Shown here one piece after another: positions 1-7,353 of a stretch of DNA of 27,216 nucleotides. The stretch spans positions 5,426 through 32,641 of the forward strand of contig NW_014577213.1 of the NCBI RefSeq assembly GCF_000485595.1, written 5' to 3'. The stretch is from Priapulus caudatus (taxonomy: Eukaryota > Priapulida > Priapulimorpha > Priapulimorphida > Priapulidae). Each line of letters opens with the position of its first letter. The first letter of the stretch is position 1. The position numbers were made by a program, and so were the translations under genes. Under the pieces are notes generated by a model that ran no database searches, was not told the origin of the DNA, and saw only the letters and a list, made by a program, of their open reading frames with translations.

Positions 1-380
1 CACGTTCCTCGTGCAGTACGGCACCGAGCGCGGCCTGAGTCTCGCGCGCGCCGCGCAGATGATCACCTTGCTCAACGCCAGCAAGGCCGTCACCAGCGTC
101 CTCGTGGCTGCCGCTGGCGACAGACCGTGGTTCTCGCTGCCGCGCGTCACCTACCTCGGCGCGGCGGCGATGGCCGCCGCCTGCTTCCTGTTGCTGGCTT
201 CGGAGCAGCCGTGGATGTTCGCTCTGTGCTGCGTCGTCTACGGAGGCAGCATGGGCGCTGTGCTGAGTCTAGACACGCAGAAGCTGATCGAGCTGTTCGG
301 AGCCGAACATCTGCACATGGTTTACGCGATAGACGGCCTCTTCTATGGGTTTGGAGGTTTCCTTGGACCCGTCGTTGGAG
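1..380 (+). CDS. Partial MCT/SLC16-like transporter exon, second copy
   Basis: This is the 3' part of a large coding exon of a monocarboxylate transporter-like protein, cut by the left edge of the window. The reading frame is open and ends in VVGG before a GGAG|gtaaat splice donor at 380/381 (phase 1). It matches 10203-10582 of the complete gene further right almost base for base, with a few replacements, for example Lys against Val after LLNAS. It keeps the family AxGDRPW segment and the FGAEHLHMVYAIDG segment before the last helix. The terminal exon present in the other copy (11137-11282) is not found after the intron; homology stops at the N at 902. It could be a tandem paralogue truncated at its 3' end, or the alternative haplotype of the same locus placed beside it by the assembler. 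I favour the latter. Confidence 0.65.
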
Positions 381-901
381 GTAAATGCTTCGAGGGAATG
401 CTTAGGGGTTTGTCTAGGACCACAACCACGTATTCCACTCCACGCATACACTTCAGGATTTACATTAGATAACAGAGTTTCTAACCCCACGCTTTTCTAA
501 CCAAACACCTATAAATGTAGAATTAGATGTAGATATATCAGTAGGTGTGGATGTATGGTTGGTGTAGATGTAGATGTAGGATTAGGCGTAGAAGTGGAAT
601 CACAGATAGATGTATATGTAGATTTGCACGTACATGTAGAATTAGGTGTAGATGTAAGTGTACATGTAGAATAAAATGTAAAAGCAGATTTACATGAAGA
701 TGTAATGTAGATGCTAAAGCAGATGTAGACTTTATCTACATGCAAATGTTAATAAAGAGTAGTACAGTAGATGTAAAGTAAAGGTAAATGGAGAATTATA
801 TGTAAAGTAGATGTAAATATGAACTGACGTACACATAGACATAAATGCGAAAATACCACTAACGAAATATACATCTTGCACTCAGTGTCATACAAACGTG
901 T
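381..901 (+). other. Intron copy matching 10583-11109
   Basis: The sequence after the splice donor aligns along its whole length with intron 3 of the complete MCT-like gene, with scattered substitutions and small indels. It stops at CAAACGTGT, one base before the N at 902. In the other copy the sequence continues 27 bases to the last exon. The exact coincidence of the homology break with an ambiguous base points to an assembly join. Confidence 0.75.
514..765. repeat. Degenerate GTAGAT hexamer satellite (copy 1)
   Basis: Low-complexity array of GTAGAT/GTAGAA/GTAGGT hexamers and variants inside the duplicated intron. The equivalent array is at 10716-10985; the two differ by small indels such as an extra ATAAGATGTA in the right-hand copy. 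Confidence 0.8.
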
Positions 902-902
902 N
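902..902. other. Ambiguous base at a homology breakpoint
   Basis: Single N. Left of it the sequence is a copy of 10203-11109; right of it the sequence is unrelated. A second single N is at 4338. This is the signature of a minimal gap or a low-confidence join. Confidence 0.9.
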
Positions 903-1099
903 ATGGCGTTACTGCGATTTCTTATACTATATAAAGGTTCTATATCACGGCAGTCAGTACGTGGATTTCTACAAGACACATACAGGCACCTTGACAGCTC
1001 AAAGGGAGGGGCGGTATTATTAGTCCCTCTCTGGGACAATCGTTCTAGTTTTATTTTCTCGTCAGTTCTCATGCCGATGAAGATGTTAGGGCTTTTGCG
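903..1099. other. Short unique stretch, no gene seen
   Basis: Non-repetitive sequence of about 200 bases. It holds a TATATAAAG box-like string at about 928 but no supported coding region. The open frames crossing it are mostly translated TG/CA repeat. Confidence 0.5.
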
Positions 1100-1391
1100 C
1101 ATGCGTGCTGGTGCGTGCGTGTGTCTTCGAAGGCGTGTGTACGCGCGCGCGAGTATGTGCGTGTGTGCGTGTGTGTGGCTGTGTGTATGTGTGTGTGTCT
1201 GTGTGTGTATGTGTATGTATACATGTATATATATATAATTGTGTGTGTGTGTGGTGTGTGTGCGCGGCGCTCGTGTTGTGCGCGCGTTTTGTGCGTGCAT
1301 CTGTGTTGTGTGTGTGCTGTGTGTGCGTGCATCTGTGTGTGTGTGGTGTGTGTGTGTGTGTTGTGTGTGTGTGTGTTGTGCGTTGGCATGT

Positions 1392-1434
<43 letters not shown>

Positions 1435-1715
1435 TGCGTGCGGGTGTGTGTGCCTGTCTGTGGTGTGTGGTGATGTGTGTGTGTGTGCCTGTCATGTGTG
1501 TGTGTGTGTGTGCGTGCGTGGCTGCGTGCTTTGCGTGCTGCTTGCTGCGTGCGTGCGTGTGTGTGCGTCTGTGTGTGGGTGCGCTCTGTGTGTGCATGGT
1601 ATTTGGGCGTGTGTGTGCGCCTGGTGTGTGCATGCGTATTTTGGCAATGTGTGTGTGTGTGTGTGTCTGTGTGTGTGTGAGTGTGTGTGTGTGGTGTGTG
1701 TGTGTGTGTGCATGT
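1100..1715. repeat. Compound (TG)n/(TGCG)n microsatellite
   Basis: About 600 bases of alternating purine-pyrimidine TG with interspersed CG, TA and GGTG variants. Frames through it yield Cys/Val-rich (+) or His/Thr-rich (-) strings that are not genes. The alternating pattern is compatible with Z-DNA. It directly abuts the MITE-like element at 1716. Confidence 0.95.
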
Positions 1716-1880
1716 CAGGCGCGCAAATCCATTTTGAAATGTGGGGGGGCACACCTGTAGCACCGACAGAAGGGGGTCTGGGGGTCTGGGGTAAATTTTG
1801 AAATTAAATGCCCCTCGGATGCGTTTTCTGCGCGAGTAGGGGGTTGGCGGACGCCCTGGACCCCCTGTACAACGCCCCTG
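1716..1880 (-). mobile_element. G-rich MITE-like element, copy A
   Basis: A 165-bp non-coding element bounded by CAGGCGCGCAAATCC on the left and ACAACGCCCCTG on the right. Its right two thirds match the reverse complement of the well-delimited MITE at 13551-13717: a shared AAATTTTGAAATT core, GATGCGTTTTCTGCGCGAG, and a CCTGGACCCCC..TGTAC..CGCCCCTG end. CAGGG-type ends are typical of hAT non-autonomous elements. It lies between TG repeats on the left and CA repeats on the right, so no target duplication can be seen. Confidence 0.7.
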
Positions 1881-1938
1881 CACACACACCACACACACAC
1901 ACACCACACCCCACACACACACACACACAACACACATC
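1881..1938. repeat. (CA)n microsatellite right of MITE copy A
   Basis: CACACACC-type repeat, the inverted counterpart of the TG tract left of the element. Confidence 0.9.
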
Positions 1939-2470
1939 ACAATGGCATTTGTGTGCATAAGATTACGAAAAGGGTGTCCTCATGCAGTCATAAAATCAAG
2001 AAAACAAAAAGCAGAAAACCAATCATTTGGTGTTGAGGCTGATCACAAAATATATTGGTCTGTTATTATTGTTGGTCCAGACATATCATATATGCGTGTA
2101 TATATATCATCAATTTGCAATGAAAATTACATTATTAAAACCGATGCTCAGTTACTCAGTGTCCTCTTTGCGTGAATATAGCTCGTGTTCCCAGCTTAAT
2201 CCTTGAATCAGTGTCTAATGTGAGTGATATCTCCTAAACTTTCATAAACATACTTTCTCTTGATGATTTCTGCATAATAATTATTTAATATAAGAAAAAA
2301 ACGTGTTAAAAAAGAAACGGTACTAAATTTATCAAGACACATTTTTTTAAGTTGTGCATGATCATTATTATGCTCTCAAATGCACTTGAATGAAATGTAA
2401 GCTGGAAAAAAAAGGGAAAGAAGCCAATCGTTGACGCACTATCACACACAATAAAAAGGTTCTCACTTCA

Positions 2471-2472
<2 letters not shown>
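1939..2472. other. AT-rich unique sequence, no gene seen
   Basis: An open frame from 1942 to 2175 starts with ATG (77 codons), but its product resembles no family I know and the flanks are AT-rich without splice context. I do not call it a gene. Confidence 0.4.

Positions 2473-2522
<50 letters not shown>
2473..2522. repeat. Perfect (CA)n microsatellite
   Basis: About 24 uninterrupted CA dinucleotides, directly left of the MITE-like element at 2530. Confidence 0.97.
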
Positions 2523-2526
<4 letters not shown>

Positions 2527-2529
2527 CAT

Positions 2530-2631
2530 GGTGATCCAAAATCGTAGGGGGGACATTTGATATGATGTCCCCCCTCTGAAAATTCGTGGGGGGGTCATGT
2601 CCCCCTGTCCCCCCTGGATTTGCGCCCTGGT
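2530..2631 (-). mobile_element. G-rich MITE-like element, copy B
   Basis: About 100 bp with oligo-G/C runs. Read on the minus strand it begins CCAGGGCGCAAATCCAGG, sharing the GCGCAAATCCA motif with the left end of copy A (1716). It is flanked by CA repeats on the left and TG repeats on the right, the mirror image of copy A. No coding capacity and no clear target duplication. Confidence 0.55.
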
Positions 2632-3080
2632 GCATGTGTGCGTGCGTGCGTGCGTGCGTGCACGTGTTTTGTGTGTGCGCGCGTGTTTGTGCGCGTGTGC
2701 GCAAGCGTTTGTGCGCGCGCGCGCGTGTGTGTGTGCGCGCGCGTTTGCGTGTGTGCATGCGTGCGCGTGTTTTGCGTGTGCCTGCGCGTTTGTGCGTGTG
2801 TGTGCGTATGTGTGCGCGTGAGTTTGTGCTCGTGTGTGTGTGTGTATGTGCACTTGCGAGTGTGTGTGTGTGCGTGTGTGTGTCTGTGTGTGTGTGTCTG
2901 TGTGCGTGCGTGCGTGCGCGTGTGTGAGTGCGTGCGCGTATGTGCGTGCGTGTGTGTGATACATAATCTATTGTCTCTGTGCACATAGGCGTGTGTGCGT
3001 GTATGTGTGTGTGTGTGTGCGTGTGTTCGTGCGTGTGTGTGATACATAATCTATTGTCTCTGTGCACATAGGCGTGCGTT
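2632..3080. repeat. (TG)n/(TGCG)n tract with an 83-bp tandem duplication
   Basis: Alternating TG/CG tract. At its right end a block containing GATACATAATCTATTGTC and CTGTGCACATAGGCGTG occurs at 2958 and again at 3041, a direct duplication of period 83 bp that includes TG repeat. Confidence 0.9.
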
Positions 3081-3438
3081 TGCGGTAAGATTGCTGACGG
3101 CATTTAAAAGCATTTATAGGCGATAGAGAGTAAACATCAACATTGAGGTTTCGGTACTAAGGACAAACTTTGTGTTTATTTGCTATCATTTTATCTTACT
3201 ATAAATTGGAGATTTTCTGTGTGTGTGTGTGTGTATGTGTGTCCGGCTATACGTTTCCGCACCGCTCAACGGATCCTCTCCAAACTTGGTCGAAACATTC
3301 TACAGATCATAACACGTTGCATGGGCTAATTTTTTTTTTCAGTTTTATTTTTTTCACATTCCACGTTCAAAAACATTAAAATAGTGCGAAATTTTTGCAC
3401 CAAGCGCGGTGCAACGTCACAACACGAAAATACAATGG
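3081..3438. other. Unique AT-rich stretch with a short repeat relic
   Basis: No gene supported. A short TG tract (about 3219-3242) is followed by CCGGCTATACGTTTCCGCACC..GGATC, which looks like the tail of a dispersed element, but I cannot name the family. Confidence 0.35.
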
Positions 3439-3596
3439 CAATGTAAAAAAAACAATGTATAACCAAATAAAAGGCGCGCCATCTAAGATTTTCTAAGTCG
3501 CTCTATAATATCTAATCTAATATCTAAACTATCTAATCTAATATCTAATATCTAATCTAACCAGAGAAATGTTATACATTGTTTTTACATTGTTTC
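3439..3596. repeat. Inverted repeat enclosing ATCTAATCTA microsatellite
   Basis: Arms of about 25 bp (3439-3463 and 3571-3596) contain AACAATGTATAAC and its complement next to a second ACAATGT/ACATTGT block. Between them is an ATATCTAATCTA array (about 3505-3562). This is the structure of a very small foldback element or MITE; no target duplication was found. Confidence 0.5.
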
Positions 3597-3784
3597 TTAA
3601 ATGGAGCGCATTTCCTTATAACACAAGTCAAACTTTCCACACGGCAAAAAATTGTTTATAACAAGTGCCCAGCTAATAGAAACTCCTGATGTCGCAGGTA
3701 AGATTTTCAACCGTAAACGTAAAACGTACAACGTTCAGACTGACCTCTAATAATCTCTTACAAGCTATCTTATTTTTTTAGTTT
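3597..3784. other. No gene seen
   Basis: AT-rich unique sequence without supported features. Confidence 0.4.
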
Positions 3785-3815
3785 AGTGTGTGTATGCGCA
3801 CGCGCGCGCGCGCGC

Positions 3816-3850
<35 letters not shown>

Positions 3851-3903
3851 TGTTTGTGCGTGCGTGCGTGCGTGCGTGTGTGTGTGTGTGTGTTTGTGCG
3901 TGC

Positions 3904-3935
<32 letters not shown>

Positions 3936-4182
3936 AGTGTGTGCGTGTAGTGTATGTGTGTGTGTTTCTATGTGTGCGTGTAGTGTATGTGTTTGTGTAT
4001 GCGTGTATGTGTCTGTGCTTATGCACGCGCGCGTGTGTGTATGTGTGTTGTTTATGCATATGCGTGTGTGTGTGTGTGACTGTGTGTGTGTGTGTGTGGG
4101 GGGGTGGTGTGTGTGTGTGTGTTTTATGCGACTGCTGCGCGCGCGCGCGCGGGGTGTGTGTGTGTGTGTGTGTCTGTGTATG
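3785..4182. repeat. (CG)n-(TGCG)n-(TG)n microsatellite
   Basis: Starts with a pure CG run (about 3799-3818), continues as TGCG tetranucleotides, then TG with GT/AT variants, and ends with a second CG run (about 4137-4151) and TG. Alternating CG is the strongest Z-DNA-forming pattern. Frames through it are not genes. Confidence 0.95.
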
Positions 4183-4669
4183 TGTAACAGAAGTTCTGAC
4201 CACCTAACGGGCATGGACTAGTTATTAAAATGGCGCGAGTGGCTGTTGTATGCAGCCGCCGTGACTGAATCAACACGCTGCTACACTGTTTTCTCTTAAA
4301 TGTATACGGTTGTATATTAATGTTGGCGAAAGAAATCNATCTACCCCGCGCCTTGTCGCCCGCCACTCTTACCGGCAATTGTATGAAACCGTACATACAA
4401 GTCCTTCATATTTCGAGGAGCGCCTTCATTACAAGTCACTGAGTCATGGACGTTTGAACTTTACTCATCCTTGTTATGAAGTTTTATGCCACTTTGTCAG
4501 TATCCGAACATTGGTTTATGTTCTACTCTTAACGGGTGATGCTGTATAGAGTTATATGATAGTTAGGGCTTTAAGCGTATATCTGGCTGTTAGATTTGTA
4601 TGGTATAATCTGTGTTCTGTATCATGGCTTGGGGTTGTAGTTTATATCTGGTGTGTGCTGATGTGTTGT
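4183..4669. other. Unique stretch containing the second N (4338)
   Basis: No coding region, RNA gene or repeat that I can support. The N at 4338 marks uncertain sequence or a join. Confidence 0.4.
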
Positions 4670-4880
4670 GATGAGTGTCGCTATGTGGTGTGTGTGTGTT
4701 GTGTGGGGTGTGTGTTGTTTGTGTGTGTGTGTGTGTGTGTGTGTGCTTGTGTGTGTGTGTTGCGTGCGTTGCGTGCAGTGCGTGGCCTGGTGTTGTGTGT
4801 GCGCGCGCGTCGAAAATTATTTTCCACCGCGTGTGCGTGCGTGGACGTATATGTAAACATGCATACGTCCGTGCGTGCGT
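4670..4880. repeat. (TG)n microsatellite
   Basis: TG-rich tract with GGTG and TGCG variants; open frames across it are repeat translation only. Confidence 0.9.
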
Positions 4881-5290
4881 AAAACACAGTTATATTTTTA
4901 ACAGAAATCCTTTGTTTTTCACAGTTGTTATTATGAATGTTGTACAGTGGATATAAAAAATATACGGTAATTCTAAACTACTTCAAGTAGATTTATTTCT
5001 TGGCTTCCTTTTCTATCGCCACGAGTTTCCACAGTGTTAAGTAAAAATGCAAAGTTACACGATACTGAACTTTCCAGATCATCAATTGAAACTGCAAATA
5101 ACTTCACAGGTTCTTGCAGAATTGACAATACTTTGGAATATCTTGGCGCATGTATTATAGCCGATACCAAATCCCACATGTTTGTGGCATCGGGGGGAAG
5201 TGAAAAAGTTTTAACGAAAACACGGCCTGGCTAACTCTGCGTTAGTTAATCGCACCATGACTATTGATGCCGTGATGCCGGCTACATCCG
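4881..5290. other. No gene seen
   Basis: Short frames on both strands (for example 5034-5234 + and 4973-5179 -) overlap each other and show no family motif or splice signal. Confidence 0.4.
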
Positions 5291-5291
5291 C

Positions 5292-5521
5292 GGGAGGGGA
5301 GAAAGGGAAGGGAAGAGCGGGAGGGAACGAGAATAAGAGGGAGCGGGGAGAGAAAGAAGAAAGTTTAGAACGAAATAGATAGAGCGAAAGTGAGAGGTGT
5401 GAGGAATGGAAATGGAGAAAATGTGAGAAGGGGAAGAAAGGAAGAGAAACCAGAGATACGGAAAAAAAGCAATAGATAAAGAGAAGGCGAGAGTGTGTGT
5501 GAGAGAGAAAAGGACAGGGAG
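5292..5521 (+). repeat. Polypurine (GA-rich) tract
   Basis: About 230 bases almost purely A/G on the + strand, with GGGAG, GAAAG and GAGAG motifs and only scattered pyrimidines. Such tracts can form triplex (H-DNA) structures and bind GAGA-type factors. The minus-strand Ser/Phe/Leu-rich open frame here is a composition artefact. Confidence 0.85.
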
Positions 5522-5607
5522 ACATTTCGCGTCCGTAATGTACTATAGGCTACTTCTTCAGTGATAAGTGATAATGAGTTAGCTTCGGCACTCTTGCAGC
5601 CTAAAGC

Positions 5608-5745
5608 TTGTCTGAGTAGGCTAGTAGTTAGATGGCCATGCAGCCTGTTAGCGATGAAGCTGTGGTTCGAATCTCTGCAGTTTCTTTGCTAGACTATTTT
5701 CTAACTTGTGTAAAGGTCACTATAATGCGAGACACTTGAACCAAT
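5608..5745 (+). mobile_element. tRNA-derived SINE-like unit a
   Basis: A tRNA-like head with an A-box-like GTAGGCTAGTAGTTAGATGG and a B box GGTTCGAATC at 5664-5673, followed by a body starting TTTCTTTGCTAGACTATTTTC. The body resembles that of the unit at 5757, so both appear to belong to one family. No acceptor-stem pairing good enough for a functional tRNA is evident. Confidence 0.6.
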
Positions 5746-5756
5746 AAGATTAAGCT

Positions 5757-5880
5757 TGTGTGGATAGCATAGTGGGGAAAGTGCTAGACCGCACGCTGTG
5801 AAGCCTGGGTTCGAATTCCAGTTATTTCTTTGCTGAAATCTTGTCTAAATTGCCATTTCTCCAGTATATAAGGACATGTG
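5757..5880 (+). mobile_element. tRNA-derived SINE-like unit b
   Basis: A-box-like TGGATAGCATAGTGG at 5761-5775 and B box GGTTCGAATT at 5808-5817, then TTTCTTTGCTGAAATCTTGTC, clearly related to the body of unit a. The two units sit about 145 bases apart in the same orientation, as an internal pol III promoter pair or a dimeric SINE would. Confidence 0.6.
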
Positions 5881-6097
5881 GTTTTTGATATTGGGGGCGT
5901 TTCGTATTCGTTCCGTAAAGGGGGTTCGAAATCCCTGCACGGCAACCGGAGATGTCAGACGGGATACTAGAGAAACGCGTCTGCGAAAGGATGATTTGAT
6001 CCCAATTGGCCGCTGAAGCGGCAGATCTTTCGCGCCATGCCATTCCCGCGCAAGGCGCAGCCGCGACCCGCGGCAACGTCCTACGACATGTATGCAG
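5881..6097. other. Unique sequence upstream of the MCT gene
   Basis: A third GGTTCGAAATCC B-box-like string lies at about 5923 but without a convincing A box. No gene supported. Confidence 0.35.
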
Positions 6098-6164
6098 CGC
6101 TGGCAGCTATGGATCCGTGCGCGACGATGAATTGGCGGGCGCACGGATCAAATTAGCTGCCAGC
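6098..6164. repeat. Foldback inverted repeat
   Basis: CGCTGGCAGCTA..ATCCGTGCG (6098-6121) is complementary to CGCACGGAT..TAGCTGCCAGCG (6140-6164) with an 18-base loop. Function unknown; could be a tiny MITE. Confidence 0.65.
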
Positions 6165-6836
6165 GACAGTCCGCAATTTTACTGGCGGGCACACAGAAGG
6201 CGTAGACATTTGGCTGACGTCAACAGTGATTGACTTGCCTATAACAAAAACTTGCTAACGAGTACATCTGTTCGATAGACCCGAAGCTGGTGTGACGCGG
6301 AAATCAGAGAAAGACTGTCGAAATTCTGACATTCCGCGAACCTTCGCCATCCAGTAATGCAACAGGCTTGCTCAGAATCACGAAACACCTACCGGCGCTT
6401 CTTACGCGCCCCAACCGCGCAACGCTTTTGCAACGTTGCCACATGGCGAGGCTGCGTACGGGAGTTGGAAAGCAGTGCGCCGCCTGCCCGCCGCCTATAC
6501 CCCATAGACTGGCACTCTCTCGATGGAAAAGGCCTGCACGTACGTGTCGGGGGGGGGGGGTTGGTGTGGGTACCGGGCGTGCAATGCCCAGAAATAAACA
6601 CAAACAACGTTTCTAAACTTTAAAAGCTAACCATTGCAGACGGTTTGCCAAGGACAGAACAGGATTTCGTCAACCCCCCTCCCCCAGAAGTCACCATTAA
6701 AGTATCCACGCCAGAGCCGTACATAGATATCTCTATATACGGCTCTGATCCACGCCCCAGTATCCCGCAGCACTAGCTTAGGTGAGCAGTACCCACGGAG
6801 TGCAGAACGATTATACGGAAAGCTTCCTTCAAAACA
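6165..6836. other. 5' flank of the MCT-like gene
   Basis: No coding sequence supported. It contains an oligo-G run at about 6549-6559, a short C run at about 6674, and the hairpin at 6712-6747. A non-coding 5' exon of the transporter could lie here, but none can be shown. Confidence 0.4.
6712..6747. repeat. Short perfect-loop hairpin upstream of MCT start
   Basis: CAGAGCCGTACATAGA and TCTATATACGGCTCTG pair at 15 of 16 positions around a 4-base loop, 90 bases before the MCT start codon. If transcribed it would sit in the 5' leader. It may be a miniature palindromic repeat. Confidence 0.75.
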
Positions 6837-7353
6837 ATGACATACCGACAGAGGAGAGACTCTGGCGATAGCTATTCTGAGGTAGATGTAGGCGGCACCA
6901 CTGGGGAACGAGCGACAAGGATGGCTGGAGCCTGTACGACGGTAGGAGAGGCAGACGCCGATACTGCTCAATCAAATTCACCCACAGAGCATCCTGCACA
7001 CATCAGCAAGAAGAGTACGGTAGTGTCCCGTAGTCTGAGAAACCGGGTAAGCATTAAAGACGCAGTGACGCTGGGAAACCAAGAAAGAATTGAAGACACG
7101 GTGAAGCTGGGAAACCAAGAAGGAATCGGAGACATCGAGACACCGGGAATAGAAGCGGGCAAGCAACGCTCACACACCGACCACGGCTGGGCCTGGATGG
7201 TGTTAGTTGGGTCCAGTACAGTAATTCTGATGAACGGTATTGCCGACTCCGCCTTCTCTGTGCTTTTCGTCGAGTTTCTTACAGTCTTTGACGACAAGCG
7301 CAGCGTGATAGCGTAAGTGGGCTCGCTACAGTTTGGCATCTCCTTACTATTAG
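6837..7353 (+). CDS. MCT-like exon 1
   Basis: Encodes the N-terminal tail, helix 1 and most of helix 2. The frame is open to the TAA at 7314-7316. Continuing in the same frame gives VGSLQFGISLLLG up to 7353, which joins exon 2 (GPAFSQLAMEYGYRP) exactly as in the family. This is why I extend the exon past the stop to the TTAG|gtttag donor rather than ending it at 7312. Confidence 0.7.

Noticed and set aside
749-1958. Long His/Thr-rich (-) and Cys/Val-rich (+) open frames here and at 2368-3103, 3778-4221, 4556-4956 and 23499-23920
   Set aside because: They are translations of (TG)n/(CA)n repeats; both strands and several frames stay open because of composition, and no real domain is present.
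1942-2175. 77-aa ORF starting with ATG
   Set aside because: No family resemblance, no splice or regulatory context, AT-rich flanks; length is within chance.
5211-5525. Ser/Leu/Phe-rich 104-aa frame on the minus strand
   Set aside because: It is the complement of the polypurine tract and a composition artefact.
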